Below the pieces are notes generated by a model, which saw only the letters and a list, made by a program, of their open reading frames with translations, had not been told where the DNA came from and did not search any database. Shown piece by piece: positions 24,401 through 37,379 of a stretch of 64,000 nucleotides of DNA; the first letter of the stretch is position 1, and each line of letters starts with the position of its first letter. Origin of the DNA: Ichthyophthirius multifiliis (taxonomy: Eukaryota; Ciliophora; Oligohymenophorea; Hymenostomatida); assembly GCF_000220395.1 (NCBI RefSeq), contig NW_004087063.1, positions 62,001 to 126,000 on the forward strand, read 5' to 3'. The position numbers and the translations under genes are program-made.

Positions 24401-27400
24401 AAATTTGTGTAATAAAGAAAGTACTTGTCAAAAATATGATGAATAATAATTAAGTAGGGAAGTATTTAGATTTTTTTTATAGAAATTAGTTAAATAGAAT
24501 GGACTATTAAATAGATAAATGTATGGTCAGTGGTGTCAGTGTATTATTTCCTCCTGCTGTTGGGTCTTAAAATAAATATATTATTTAGAATATAGAATTG
24601 AAAGATTTAAACCATTTTAATATTCAGATTTAGATGACTGTTATTTTTAAGGATAGTTTTGATGTAAATGACACAGCCTTCGTTACTATTAATGATTCAT
24701 TAACTTAATAATTTAAACCACTTGTTTCAAATTGGATTTGTTATAAATCTGCTAAATATTCTTAAAATCTTTATACGTCTTCTAATATTATTTAAAGTAT
24801 TGAAATTAGGGCTTCTTTAGATGAAGATATAAATAATGAAAGTTTATCTTTTCACGATATTGCAATTTTTTATGAATTATGTCATCCATTATGCATTTCT
24901 TGTAAAAGCTTTTCAACTTGTGATTAATGTATTGAGAATGCTTATTTTGATTCCTCTTTAAAGGTTTGTATATGCAATAAAGGTTATTTTTACTCTTCTG
25001 GGGGAACCATTTGTGAATAATGTCATTATTCATGCAGTTCTTGTGATGGAGGAAGTCCTTTTTAATGTACAGAATGCGCAAATAATTACTTTAAGGAAGG
25101 AATTTTATGTCTGAATGGATGCAGAAGTGGATTTTATTTGAATAATTAAAATGTATGTTTGTAATGCTCAGAGGAATGTTATGAATGTTCGATTTTCGCT
25201 AATAATTGCATTTCATGTAAAAGTTAGATGTTTTTATATGAAAGTAAATGTATTTAAAGTTGCCCAGAGGGTTTTAAGGAAAATCTTTGGACAAGAAATT
25301 GCGAAAAAATAAATCCATCGTTTTTTTATAAAGGATTAAATATATCGTAAATAACAAATGAGTTGTAATTGTAATAAATATTAAGTTTGATTTAAGAAAA
25401 TGATTATATTAATTAAGAAAAAGTTTATTTTTGTTAATCAAAAAAAGATTATTTTGTGGGATTTTTTAGCAGCTTTTTCTAAATATAGTTTTAAATTGTT
25501 TTACCTTAAGTTTAGCATTTTGGTTATATTTAATTCGAAATTGTCTTTTCATCATAAAATATCCTTTTAGAAATTTTAGATTAATAAAACATTGTTTTAG
25601 GTTAAAAAAATTTAATAAATCCTTCGTAAGAGTTAGATTGTGGAAATCCTCAGACAATTGATTTTAGTTTTCCTTATTAATAAACAAATAGCGAGTAGTT
25701 ATTTCGATTTATAGTGAAAACAAATAATAATTCTTTTGCTGTAAGAAATTTAACTATATAATTTTCCCCATGCCATTCTTCATGTTTAACATGTATAGGT
25801 GAGAAATAAAACCAATGTTTAACTTGTATATAACGCGCATATTTACAATTAGACAATACTTGTAAATGTGAAAGTCAATTCGAAGGTTTTCCAACTTCTA
25901 TAAATGAAATTTTTTGCAAAGTATGTTATTCTCCATGCAGTAAATGCTTTAGGGCAGATACTTAATCATGCTTGGAATGTATTCCATCTTTTTTTTTATA
26001 TTAAAATACTTGCATTCCAGTTTGTCCTTTAAATATTACGGTTCCTCTTTCAGGCATATGCCTTCCTTGTCCTTAGTTTTGTTCTACTTGTGATTTAAAT
26101 TTTAAATGTATTAGTTGTATCCCAAATTATCTTATTTAGGATAAGATTTGTGTTTAAAAATGTTCTATATCATATATTTAGTAAAATTAAGTATGTATTC
26201 CCTGTTCTGATAATTGCCTTACATGCTAAAATACAATAATTAATTGTACTTCCTGCAATTTAAGCTATTTCTTAAATGAATAAACATAAGTTTGTATCCC
26301 TTGTGATGATTTATGTATTGAATGCTTCGGAATTTCATCAAGAGAATGCTCCAAATGTAGCACTGGCGCCATTTTTATTCCTTAATTTTCTCTTTGTACT
26401 GTAGATTGCTCTGAATTAGAAGGATACTTTTTCATCGAAAATTCTTGCTAACCTTGCTATCCGAAATGTAAAACTTGTATAAGTTAAAAATAGGAAGATT
26501 GCTTAGAATGTATTAAAGGATATACTTTGTAAGATATTTTTTGTGTAGAATGCTTTGATAATTGTAAGTCTTGCTTTGGCTACGAACTTAATTAATGTCT
26601 TTCTTGTAAATAAGGGTTCTTTTTGTAAAATAATATATGTCAAATTGAATGTAATTTATCTTTTTTTCCTGACTAAAACTAAGTGTGTTAAGCTTGTTCT
26701 TTAGAATGTTCTAGTTGTTTCAGTTCAAGCCCTACATAATGTAATTCATGTAATAAAGGTTTTTATTTATAAATAAATACTTGCATATAATGCCCGTAAA
26801 ACTGTATGGAATGCTACCAAATTTCTTTATAAGTCCGCTGTTTATAATGTTCGGAAAATTATTTTCTCCAAAATTTTATTTGTGTAAATTAATGTGTATC
26901 TCCTTTAAATAATTAAGGCTATTATGCTAATTCTTCGAATAGATCATGTGAATTATGTAATGATAAATGTGCTGAATGTTCTGGTTCATCCGAAATGGAG
27001 TGCTTAAATTGCAAAACAGATTTTGTATACTTTTCATTAGGTTAATGTTTGACCTGCATAAATAATTGCCTATAATGTCTTTCAAGTACTGATTGTATAT
27101 CTTGTTTAGAAGGATTTGTTCTTTCTCTATAAAAATAATGCTAAAGAGAATGCCCTTAAGGTCAATATTTACCCACAAATACCTCAAAATGTGAGTTATG
27201 CAGCTCAGCATGTAGTGTATGTACAGATAAAACAACAAATTCATGTTCATAATGTCAATCTGGCTTTTATTTAGAAAAACTTCCTGTTTGGATTGCTCAT
27301 AAGGCTGCTTAGCATGTACATCAAAAACATAATGTATTTAATGTAAAACTAACTTAATATTTTTTCAATAATAGTGTTTTTCAGAATGTCCTTCAGGTTT

Positions 27401-30400
27401 TTACTTCCAAGATTAGACATGTGTTTTGTGCCCTAAATAATGTATGAAATGTATTTCTGCTATAAACTGTAATGAATGTGCTTCTGGCTATTTTTTATTA
27501 GGTAGCATTTGCCTTGTTTGTGATATACAATGCATTAGTTGTAAAGGATTAGGTCCTCTTTAATGCTTGAAATGTAATTTTGATAAATACTAGCATAATA
27601 ATGAGTGCATTTTAGCATGCCCACATGGATTTTATTCTGATTTATAGAAAATTTGCTTGTAATGTCCTTTTCCATGTTCTCGTTGTAGTTTTAATAAAAA
27701 TACTGAATAGCCTTTTTGCACTGAATGTGTTATTGGATTTTTATATGACCTAGAAAACCTATAATGTATTTCTTGTGATCCTAAATGTGCTTAATGTGAA
27801 GACTAAACAGATTCAAACTGCCAAGAGTGTACAGAAAATTATTTTTTGAACAATACTACATGCTTATAAGAATGTCCTCCTGGAAAATACGCTAACATTG
27901 AATTAAAAATATGCTTACCATGTTCTCCTTAATGTAAAGAATGCTCCCTTTCAGCTATAAACTGTATTTAATGTTATTCTTAATTCTATTTATCAACTTT
28001 TGAATGCCTTCCATGTTCTAGTTCCTGCCTCGAATGTACACAGACAAGCACAAATTGCCAAAAATGTGCTCTTTAATACTTTCTTTAGGGCAATTAATGT
28101 TAATAATCATGTCAAGAAGGCTTTTATATTGATTCTTTTATATAAGAATGTGTACTATGTGATCCTTTATGCAAAACCTGCTTTCAGCAGGGCGAAAAGG
28201 GTTGTATTTCATGCACAGAAGGCTTTTATTTAATAAATAATTAATGCTTAGAATGTCATCCAAATTGTACTAAATGTACAAGTTTTTCAAATTTTTCGTG
28301 TATGGAATGCAAAAAAGGGCTTAAATATAACCCATAGACGCTTTCATGTGAATCTTGCGAATAAATATATCATTTTTATGATAAAATATAATAAGATTGT
28401 CTCCCTTGTCATGTTTCTTGCACTAGTTGTTATGCTGAAAAAGAGAATAATTGCAAATCTTGCTCTGATAAATATTTTTTATTCGAAGATAGATGCACTT
28501 CATGTCCTCCAGGATGCACTGAATGTTTGAATTTGGGCAAATGTACTTAATGTTCGACCTATTTTTATTTGCTAGAAAATAGTTCTTGTGTAAAAAAATG
28601 CCCTTAAGGGATGCAAGAAATAGAAGGAATTTGTTAATGTCATGAGACGTGCGGAAAATGTAATATTGATAGACAAAATGATAAATCAATTTGCCAAAAA
28701 TGTATTTCCTTTGATTTTTTATTAGATTTCTAATAAGATTCTTATCTATGTATTAAATTATCAGAATGTCCTCATTTTAAAGATATTATTAATAGAAAAT
28801 GTACTATTGAATGTCCTAAAGATTCCCCAATTATAGACTTAGTTAATTATAACTGCTTTTCTGGATAGTGTCCTTTGGATACTGTTTATTTTGATTTTAT
28901 GTAAGACTTTAAGGGAAGAGTTTGTATGTAAGAATGTCCTGAAAATTTTTATTTATACGAACCTATGCGAGTATGTTTTAAATGCGCCTAATTTTGCAAA
29001 AGATGTTTTGGCGATACTTATGAATAATGCACAGAATGCTATGAACCTTATTATATTCATTCGAATATTAATTTATGTGCAGATAGATGTTTACCAGGTT
29101 ATGTAATAGATGATAATATTCCTTACAAATGCAACATATGTTATTTAAAATGTAAAGTTTGTATAGATAATTTATATCGTGTTGATGATTCTTGCGTAAA
29201 ATAATGTCCCGTAGGCTATTAATTATAAAAAGAGAGTAGAGAATGTAAAGTTTAATAAAAACCATAGGCTAAAATAACTAATGTTAAAAACGAGCAAGTA
29301 TTTTCTTTAAATTAAGATATAGAAATTACTTGCGATATATATTCATTAACTCCTATAAAAGAAATTTTATGGGATTTAAAAAACACTTCAGATTAGGATT
29401 TCTAAAAAGAATTTATTAATATAAAATCTAGCAATTAGTTACTATTAATTCCTTATCTTATGTTATCTAAAGGAAAATTTTATAATATTAAACTTAATGT
29501 TTTGCTCATTGATAATACTTCTATAAACGATGAAGTGATTTTTTATACTTCTAAGGATTCCTTTGATGGAATTTTTATTGTTAATGAGTAGGAAGGGTAC
29601 TTTGGATCCAGTTTATTTGTTTTTTCAATTTCAAATTGGCTTTTTAAAAATTAACTTTTCTTTGATTTTTATTTTTATGCACTTAATGGTTTATAACAAG
29701 AAAACAACAACTCTATTGATTTTGTAAAGGAAAACCTTGTTTAGTTATTTGATAAATAGAAACTGCCTATAAATGGTAAATTCGAATTTTAATACATTTT
29801 TTATGCCGAATAAGTCCAAGAGCAAAACATAGTTTGTGAATTGAATGTTTATACTGAAAAATATGAAATAATTTAATATAAATATGTAATTTTAAAACTT
29901 TAAAAATAAGATGAAATACAATTAAATGATGAAAAATTAAACATTTATGAATTTCGTTTCTTAAATTCAGCAATTTCGCTTTATAATAAAATACTTAAAG
30001 ACGAATTATATTCCAAAAAATAATAATAATTCAACTAAAGATAATAACTAAGGACATAAATAGAATTAGCAATTTCTAAAACATTAGATTGTGAAAGCGA
30101 AATTGACTGTTTTTCTAATGGAAATTGCTAAATTAAAACTTCCAGTAGTTATTCTTGTTTATGCAATTAAAGCTTTTCTGGATACAATTGCTAATATGAA
30201 AATTCTTAAATATAACTTCTAAAATAAGTAATAGATTAATTTATATAAAATAAATAAAAAATGAGCTCTATAATTTAAATACAAGCCATTTCTTTTATAT
30301 TTATATTTACTAATATATTTGATATATAATAGTAAATGTAATAATTGATTTTAATTTTCATAAATATAGCCCAAGAATATATTTAAATAATCCAAACTTC

Positions 30401-32965
30401 CCAAATATCATAAAGCACAGGCCAAATACTCATATAATCAATAAATAAAGTTATCTAAAATCCATTTCTTATTTAAGACTAAAAAGATGTTTTGAGCAAT
30501 TTAGTTTAACTAGTAAGGGTGGAGCTTTCTAAAAAAATCAACCTAGGCGAAAAACTTATATAAAAATCAGAAAACGAAGAATCTTTAATCTAATAATTAG
30601 TCGTTTCGGAAACAGAAGATATTTAAATTGAAGAAAATAATAATCAAGCAGGAAGAAGAATTTTGTAGAAAAAGATAAAAGTTGCTTTGTTTTCCTTATC
30701 TGAGTTATCAATTCAAATCCCTGCTAATTTAATACAAGTGGCTGCTAAATAAACTATTAGAATATCTACTTAATCAAAACCATCTAAATAAAATCCGTTT
30801 TCAATAACTTAAACTGTTTCTATTTAAATTGCCCATTCAAATGGGACAAATGTTAATGTTTATGATAATCCATCTCCTATTGTTATTTAAATTCCTAAAA
30901 TAATTCCTACTCCACCTTTATAAGTATCATAAGCCGTTAAATGTACTTATTATGATGAAGATACTAATACTTTTAAGGTTATATTTATATATTTTTTTAT
31001 AAAAAAAAATTTTAAAATATATAGACTGATGGATGCACTTTTGTTCAAGAAACTATTACTCATGTAGTGTGTTCATGTACACATTTAACTGACTTTTCAG
31101 CGCAAATTGTTTAGGAAAACATATAATCTACTAATTTGAATGAGGAGAATTATTAAAAAGCATTAAATGAAGGTATTTAGTTAATTTAAACAAGAATACC
31201 TAAAAAAATATAAGTTGCTTAACTTCCTAAAATTAGTATAAGTAAAAACTATATAATATATGTATTTTTAAAAACAATAAAACTTAATCAACAGATTAAC
31301 GATCTTTTAATTTAGTTAATTAATTATAATTTGTAAAAAGTGGTGGTGTTTAAAATTTAATAAAAAAAGCCTTTTTACATTTATATGAAATATAAGAAAT
31401 AAATGATAATCTTTAATAAGATTTTATTAATCCTTTATCATAATAAGAAATATATTCTCCTGGAGAAAACTAAATAAAAGCAACAATAAAATAACACTAA
31501 ACAAACGAAATAAAAGGTTATGAATAATTTGGAATTATATCTGTTATAATTTTAGTTGTTTTTTAAATTGTTTTTTTATTAGTAAATAGAGCCACTTTTG
31601 AAACACAATATGTAAGTTTATCTCATTAAAACATTAGGATGATAGATTAAATATTTGATACAAATAAAATTAAAATGATAAATATAAATAATAAAATTAA
31701 AATGATAAATACAAATAATAAAATTAAGAAAAATATAATTTTAGGAAGCTAAACACAACTGATTTAAGATTAAGAGATAAGCATTAAAAAATTACAAAGT
31801 TAATACAAATCCGTTGTTTCATTAATAGATTTTTAAAACAAATCCTAAATAAAAACATCTGAGTGTATTTTAAAATTATAAAATAATTAAAATCAGAATT
31901 AAGCCATAATAAACTAAAGCGAGGCTTAAACAAATTAAAATTAAGATGAAATTAAAGCAATTTAAGTTAAAAAAAATATCAAGAAAATAAATGAAAAGGT
32001 AGGGTTAAATTCACGTAAGATAGAGAAAATGGAAAAACATATAAATAAAAAACATCGTTAACAAGTAATAATTGAAGATATAGAAAAATAAATAAGTAAC
32101 CTATAATTTTAAATAAAAAAATAAATAATATACTCAAAATCCAAAATCTTAAGAAAATAGTACAAATACAAATTAATTAATAATAACTAAATAAAATCAA
32201 GAAATTGATTAAATAAAAGATTTATAAAAAATCAAACAGAATATTTATGATCTTAAGGATAAATTAAAAAAGAAATAATAATCTTTAATAATTATTGAGA
32301 ATAAATTATATAAAAAAACTTATACATTAACTAATTAGTTTATTTCTTAAATTAGACTTTTTTCTATTTTACTTAACAATAATTTCATTTTTAGTACTAA
32401 ATTTACCAGAACTACTTATATAATTACTTAGTTATATATTATCTACGCTTCAAACATGATACTTCAATAAATTTTAAATTAATCTTATTATATATTTTTC
32501 TTTAATAAATTATTCAAGTTTGAAATTTTAAGATTTTTTTTGTCTATTTTTATTTGTAATATTTATACTCATATTTTTTATGGATCTGTTAATTATTATT
32601 ATGCTTCTTTATCTAAAAAATTAATTAGTATTAATTATTAATCAATTAATAAATTAAGAAAATATTTTCTTCTAACACATACTTTTATTGCTATTTTATA
32701 ATATATTGGTTATTTATTTATTATTTATTAATATGGCGATTATTAATTGAGTAAACATTAATAAAATTAAATTATAATTGAAACTTTTTTTGCATTTTTA
32801 ATTGATAATATTTTTCTTGATTTTTTAATGGCTTTTTTAAAAGCAATTCTTTCTTAGATTATTAATTTAGAGAATTATTAAGCTTCCAAAGGATTTTATC
32901 ATTATAAGGAATATGATAATTTAAATATTTATGATTATTATTTATTTGCTTAATCTTTAAGTTGA
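21474..32965 (+). CDS. Giant cysteine-rich GPS-containing multi-pass membrane protein
   Basis: A single gene of about 11.5 kb coding for roughly 3,750 aa. The start at 21474 is tentative; it gives a hydrophobic leader (signal peptide or anchor). A non-repetitive N-terminal ectodomain (to about 23330) leads into long cysteine-rich arrays (about 23340-29250) with repeating CxxC...C..C units of furin/growth-factor-receptor type, broken by beta-rich inserts. An EGF-like module lies at about 30090-30200. A GAIN-like region ends in a complete GPS motif (GC...VCSCTHLTDF, cleavage site between 31087 and 31088). The first membrane helix follows (IISVIILVVFQIVFLLV, about 31530), then a coiled cytosolic loop, then about four or five more helices (32380-32870). 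Introns include 30978-31024, one ending near 31292, and a likely one near 32090-32155. The frame breaks once at 27275. No known orthologue recognised. Confidence 0.8.
30978..31024 (+). other. Intron inside the GPS motif
   Basis: 47-nt intron, GTTATATTT...ATATAG. Removing it joins NTFK to TDGCTF and so unites the first cysteine of the GPS with its GC...C.C half. This supports treating ectodomain and membrane part as one gene. Confidence 0.85.
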
Positions 32966-33077
32966 TAGAAATGACATTTTATATATTTTTTGTTTTAATT
33001 ATAATTACTATTTATTACTTTTTTTATATTTATATTTTTTAAATTTAAAATAATTATTTTATTTTTATAAAAAAAAA

Positions 33078-33434
33078 ATGTAAAAAATTAATAATTTTTA
33101 AGACATAGTAAAAAAATATGGAAACTATGGTATGTATGCAGTTTTCATTTATTTATTTATAAGTATTATTTGGTTAATTTCTACTTATTTATTAATCGAA
33201 CAATTTGTAAACTTTAAATATTTTTTAGGATTATTTGGATATAATTTTAGAGTATTGAATTAATAATAAGTCGACAAAAACGAATAAGCAATATTTTATT
33301 CTAAACTAGGTCTCACATTTATTATTTACAAAGCATTAGTTTACATAAGAGTAAATTTAATAATTAAATTGATTGACTTCATATTTAAAGTTTTTGGAGT
33401 TTAAATTGAATAAATAAAGACAAAAAGAAATTGA
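33078..33434 (+). CDS. FAM210/DUF1279 family small membrane protein
   Basis: 118 aa, single exon, ATG at 33078, TGA at 33432-33434. The sequence matches the DUF1279 domain of FAM210A/B, mitochondrial proteins acting in mitochondrial protein synthesis and metabolism: IVKKYGNYGMYAVFIYLF at residues 10-27 (family pattern KYG..G...YL..S), a first membrane helix, then LGLTFIIYKALVYIRVNLII near residue 90 (family pattern ..YALYKAL.P.R...T). No long mitochondrial presequence is visible, so the gene may lack an upstream exon or import may be internal. It begins only 112 bp after the stop of the giant gene on the same strand, but its own ATG and unrelated domain argue against it being a continuation. 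Confidence 0.82.
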
Positions 33435-34699
33435 AAATAAAAAAAAATAGGATACTAAAAAAATTAAAAATATTTATTAAAAATTTAATATTAATAATAA
33501 ATATAAATTTTATTTTAATAATATTTAATTATATTTTGATTATTATCATTTTATTTTAAAAGTATTTTAATTCTGTATAATTTTTGAAAATAGAATTTTT
33601 TATTTTTACAAAATCTAAATTGAATAAATTGTATTTTTATTAGTATCAACAAGCAACTTTTTTCTAATGTCAAAATATCCTAAATATTTCTTAATATTTT
33701 TTTTATATATGGATTATTTTTTATTTGCTTATATACTTTTCTTATTTATTTTAAAAATATTGAATTAACTTTGGCAATTTTTTATGTTTTTAATGTTGAA
33801 TAAAAATGAAACATTTAATTTTTTTTTCATTTTTAATTATACTTGCATTATTATCGGACACGTGAGAATTAGATGCTTCCTATTCAGTAAATAAACCTAG
33901 TGGATATTGATAATATCCGGTAATCCCTAATAAAAAAAGGAAGTTCTAGAATTTTTTGTGATTTGATCATTGGGAAAAAATTAAATTATATTATATTATA
34001 TTTTTTTTCTTCTCTATTAAAATATTCTAGAAATGCATAAATTACATATTTATTTATTTAATATTAGTTTCTTTATTATCTAATATGTAGTATATGCTTA
34101 ATTATCGTAATTCTTATCTATTTGCTTTTAAATAAATAAAGTAATTATAAAAAAAAATTCTCTTCTCTAAATCAATAAAATTAAGTATTTAAACTAGTAT
34201 TATAAAATTCTGATGAAAAATATTAAATATAAGATTATTAATAAAAGAAAAATACATTATAAAATATTTAAAAAAAAAATATCTTTGATTAAATAAAATT
34301 CTTATTTAATATGTTAAAAAAAAATTTTTAATATTTCTTGAATTTTTTAAAAAAAATAATTATAATTTTAAAACAATATAAAAAAATTAATATTATGTTT
34401 AAAGATAATTAGTTTATTTTATAGTTATTAATATTTTGTAAGTATTTTTTATTATTGTAATTAAATATATAATAAAAAAAATATAAAATAAAATTATTTT
34501 TATATATATATAAATAAAAAAACAAATATATATATATAATTAAATATTTATTTATATATATTTAAATATATATTTATATATTTATATTTTTAATAATTAA
34601 TTCAATATTTTTTTCTTATTTATTTTTGTTATTTTTTTTTAATTAATTTTTTTTTTAAAATAAATATTTAAGTTAATCAATTAAAAAACAAAACAAAAA
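33435..34699. other. Intergenic region containing an RNA candidate
   Basis: 1.27 kb between two plus-strand genes. Most is A/T. One island at 33855-33985 is distinctly richer in G and C and is annotated separately. The rest includes AT dinucleotide-rich stretches at 34500-34580 and no recognisable gene. Confidence 0.5.
33855..33985 (+). ncRNA. Candidate structured non-coding RNA, unassigned
   Basis: An island of balanced composition in near-pure A/T spacer. It can fold: a terminal hairpin GGATATT-GAT-AATATCC (33902-33918), an outer helix pairing GCTTCCT (33875-33881) with AGGAAG (33938-33943) that can extend outward (GAATTAGA with TCTAGAATT), then a single-stranded AATTTTTTG (33950-33958) and a small TGAT-TTG-ATCA hairpin (33959-33969). 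A stem, then an Sm-site-like U run, then a 3' hairpin resembles spliceosomal snRNA architecture. But the U5 loop sequence is absent and it does not match U1, U2, U4 or U6 as I know them. Strand is inferred from the position of the U-rich element. It is not a tRNA (no T-loop box). Confidence 0.35.
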
Positions 34700-36019
34700 A
34701 TGTCTGATATAATACAAATAACAAAATAAGAAAGAAAAAATTAAAATATGTAAAATCTTCGTGAATGGGATAGAAAAAGGGCCTTTTTTTTAAACGTGCA
34801 TAGGTAAATGCTTGAAAATATAGCAGCAGAAGTTGATGTTTAAATATAATAATCTAACTAATTAATTGATTTAATAACAAGTTATTTTAAAGTAAAAGCA
34901 AAACAAGAATTATAATATGCTCGTTGTCCTATTCCAGCTCCTAAATTAATTTTATAAGACCATGAAAATTTTTAATTTAATGGTAAAAATGAATAAATAT
35001 TCAAGAATTAATAATAAAGGTTATAAAAAATAGATGAAAAAACATTTGAACAGGCCAAAAAAGTATCACAATTAGCATATATAATAGAATTTACGATATT
35101 GAACATGTTATTAATTCCTAATATTGAAGAAGAGAATAAATAATATGATCAAATATTATAATCTATAATAAAACAAAAACAATAGTTAGGTGTAATAAAT
35201 GAAATAACTTCGAAAAAAAGTGGAAAACTAGCATTATTATTTTCTAAGCATAATTAAAAGATAATTGAAAAAAACTTCTAAAATAAAGATTTTTATAAAA
35301 CTCAAATAAGCTTTTTAAAAAAAGCTGACAAATAAGAAGAAATATAAAAAGACTTAGCAAAAAAATGCATTTTATTATTAAATTTTGGAATAAAAAATAT
35401 CATTAAAAAAAGAAAAATAATAAAAAATGTGCTTTTAATATATAATTAAGCTTTAAAAGAATGTTATGGTGATTTCTCATATTCAAATTAATTTGAAACT
35501 ATGATTCACAATATAGAAAAATTAGAAGAAAATCAAGAGTAAAAATATTTTAATTTTAAAAAAATTATAGATGAAAACGAATTAAACTTTTTAGTAAATT
35601 AACTAGGTAAAACATCTATTGAAGAATTAAAAAAAGAAGAGATAATAGACTTTTTAGAAAATTTTAATTATTAAAAATTTAATAATGATTTAATAATATT
35701 AAAATAAATGAAATGTCTTATTGCTAATGAAAAAGACGAACTTAATTAATGCTTAATGGTAATATCTGCAGATGGATTTTTAAGTGTTTATGAAAGCTTG
35801 TTAATGGATTTTTCTTAAATTTAAATAGAAAAAAAAAGTAGTGTTTTTCTTAATTTAAGTAAAGTAAAATTAAGTAGAGATGGATGCTATTTAGCTATAA
35901 AAATAGAAGGATCAAAAATTTCAAATTTTCTAAGGTTTAATTAATAGTATGTATTTTAGTTTTATAATGAAAAAAATGTTGATGATTTTGTTGATGTTGT
36001 AACTAAATTATAAAATTGA
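34700..36019 (+). CDS. Coiled-coil protein with F-BAR-like N-terminus and PH-like C-terminus
   Basis: 439 aa, single exon, ATG at 34700, TGA at 36017-36019. I do not recognise a specific orthologue. Residues about 10-75 are amphipathic helix (LREWDRKRAFFLNVHRQMLE, then QLIDLITSYFKVKAKQELQY), reminiscent of the start of an F-BAR or related helical membrane-binding domain. The middle is Lys/Gln/Glu-rich helix. Residues about 345-435 alternate beta-like stretches (LMVISADGFLSVYESLL, SSVFLNLSKVKLSRDG, YVFQFYNEKNVDDFVDVV) ending in a helix, the outline of a PH domain. No membrane segment or signal peptide. Role unknown; membrane remodelling or cortical scaffolding is inference from this layout only. 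Confidence 0.7.
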
Positions 36020-36108
36020 TTTTTTTTTTCTAATTAAATATAAATTATATTATATATATAATTTAAAAAAATTTAGAAAGTTTTAAAATAAATAATTAAT
36101 ATTTGAAT

Positions 36109-36163
<55 letters not shown>

Positions 36164-36353
36164 TTATATATATATATATATAAGCTTGTTTTCGAATTTT
36201 TCAAATATTTTTATTCCTTTGAACTTTCTAAATTTTTCCTTAATTATTTAATTTTAATTAAGTAATTAATAGTTAATAATATACAGCATAATAAAATAAA
36301 AAGAAATATTATTATATAATACATATATATTATATATATTATATATAAACAAT
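36020..36353. repeat. Spacer with (TA)n microsatellite
   Basis: Convergent intergenic spacer with a TA dinucleotide run at about 36110-36182 broken by a few TTTA units, and further TATATA stretches near 36320-36345. Not coding. Confidence 0.85.
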
Positions 36354-37164
36354 TCAAAACATTTATATATATTCAAAAAAAAACTCTTTAGTTTTTAACT
36401 TCTTCTTTGAAAATTAAGTTACCTTTATATATTTTAAAATATAAATATGAATTTTTTTTTCCTTTTTTTTTTATTAAATTTTTTTTTTACTTCTTTTTCT
36501 ATGATCTTAATTAAAATTTAAATTCCCAAATTTTATATTTCTATCTTTATATTAAACTTCTGTACATTTTAATGCAAAATGGTCTTTTTCAACCGGATAT
36601 TATGTTTAATTTAGTATTTATTTAAAATTAATTCCTGTGTGCATATGAGGAATATTTCTTTCTTTTTATTAATTTTATACTCTATCTTATGGTAATAGGT
36701 ATTTTTTATCTAAATAATGTTTATATTAATCTGATGGTTATGGTTAGTTTTGATGTTTCTTTTAAACATTATCATTAATATCAATAAAATTTCCATATAT
36801 ATCTAATCCCGTGATTGGATTAAACTTTTTTTAATCAGAAAATGGTTAAACCGATTTTTTCGTTCTAGTTAGAAAATGATCATTTGTTTTTGAAGGTTTT
36901 ATTTCTATTTTTCTTTATCATTTATATTATTATTTCTGGCATTTATTAAAATAAATTTATTATTTTTTACTTTTAACATGGCCTGAATTAATCCTTTTCA
37001 TTATCATACATACTATATTAAGTAAAAACTTATTATATATGAGACTTATGTTTTAAATCACTTTATTTTAGTTAAGGGCGAAATTCTTTTTCAAATGAAT
37101 AATCATCATTCATTAAGGGGTTTCTGTTAATAATATTTTAAGTTTTTACATTTTTTTGTTACAT
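36354..37164 (-). CDS. Hypothetical ciliate protein
   Basis: Unrecognised. ATG at 37164, first exon about 60 aa (ending QFRP), one intron of about 73 nt (GTTAAAAG...AAATAG), then an exon with clear protein-like composition: NPITGLDIYGNFIDIND, KYLLPQDRVQNQQKERNIP, HMHTGINFKQ and ALKCTEVQYKDRNIKFGNL. The last 45 residues are Lys/Phe-rich and may instead be spliced differently; the frame ends at TGA 36356-36354. Total about 245 aa. No membrane helix, signal or known motif. The Pro/Tyr/His-rich, charged middle resembles small axonemal or cortical proteins, but that is a guess. Confidence 0.5.
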
Positions 37165-37379
37165 AGTATTTTATTAATAATACATTTTTTTTATTTAATT
37201 AAAAAAAAAAAAAAAATAGACTAGTGGATAAAAAGTAAAATTTAATAAAAAAGATAAAAAAAAAAAAAAACCTAAAAATACATTATTACCTTATTAAAAT
37301 AAAAAAAAATATTTAATTAATTTTCGCTTATTTATTTTTATTTTTTATTTATTTAAAACAAAACAAAATAAAGAAATAT

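Noticed and set aside
27271-27285. Euplotes-style programmed +1 frameshift
   Set aside because: Euplotes shifts at AAA-TAA/TAG stops; here TAA and TAG are sense codons, and the site is a plain A run without a stop codon.
32966-33434. Continuation of the giant receptor into the next frame
   Set aside because: The downstream frame has its own ATG and a clean DUF1279/FAM210 domain of normal length, so it is treated as a separate gene.
33546-33830. A 94-codon open frame on the minus strand (start 33830) between the FAM210 gene and the RNA candidate
   Set aside because: With TGA the only stop, a frame this long is close to chance in DNA this AT-rich. It has no domain, no splice support and a Lys/Ile/Asn composition like spacer.
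33855-33985. U5 snRNA
   Set aside because: The Sm-like site and 3' hairpin fit, but the invariant U5 loop I sequence is missing, so the RNA is left unassigned.
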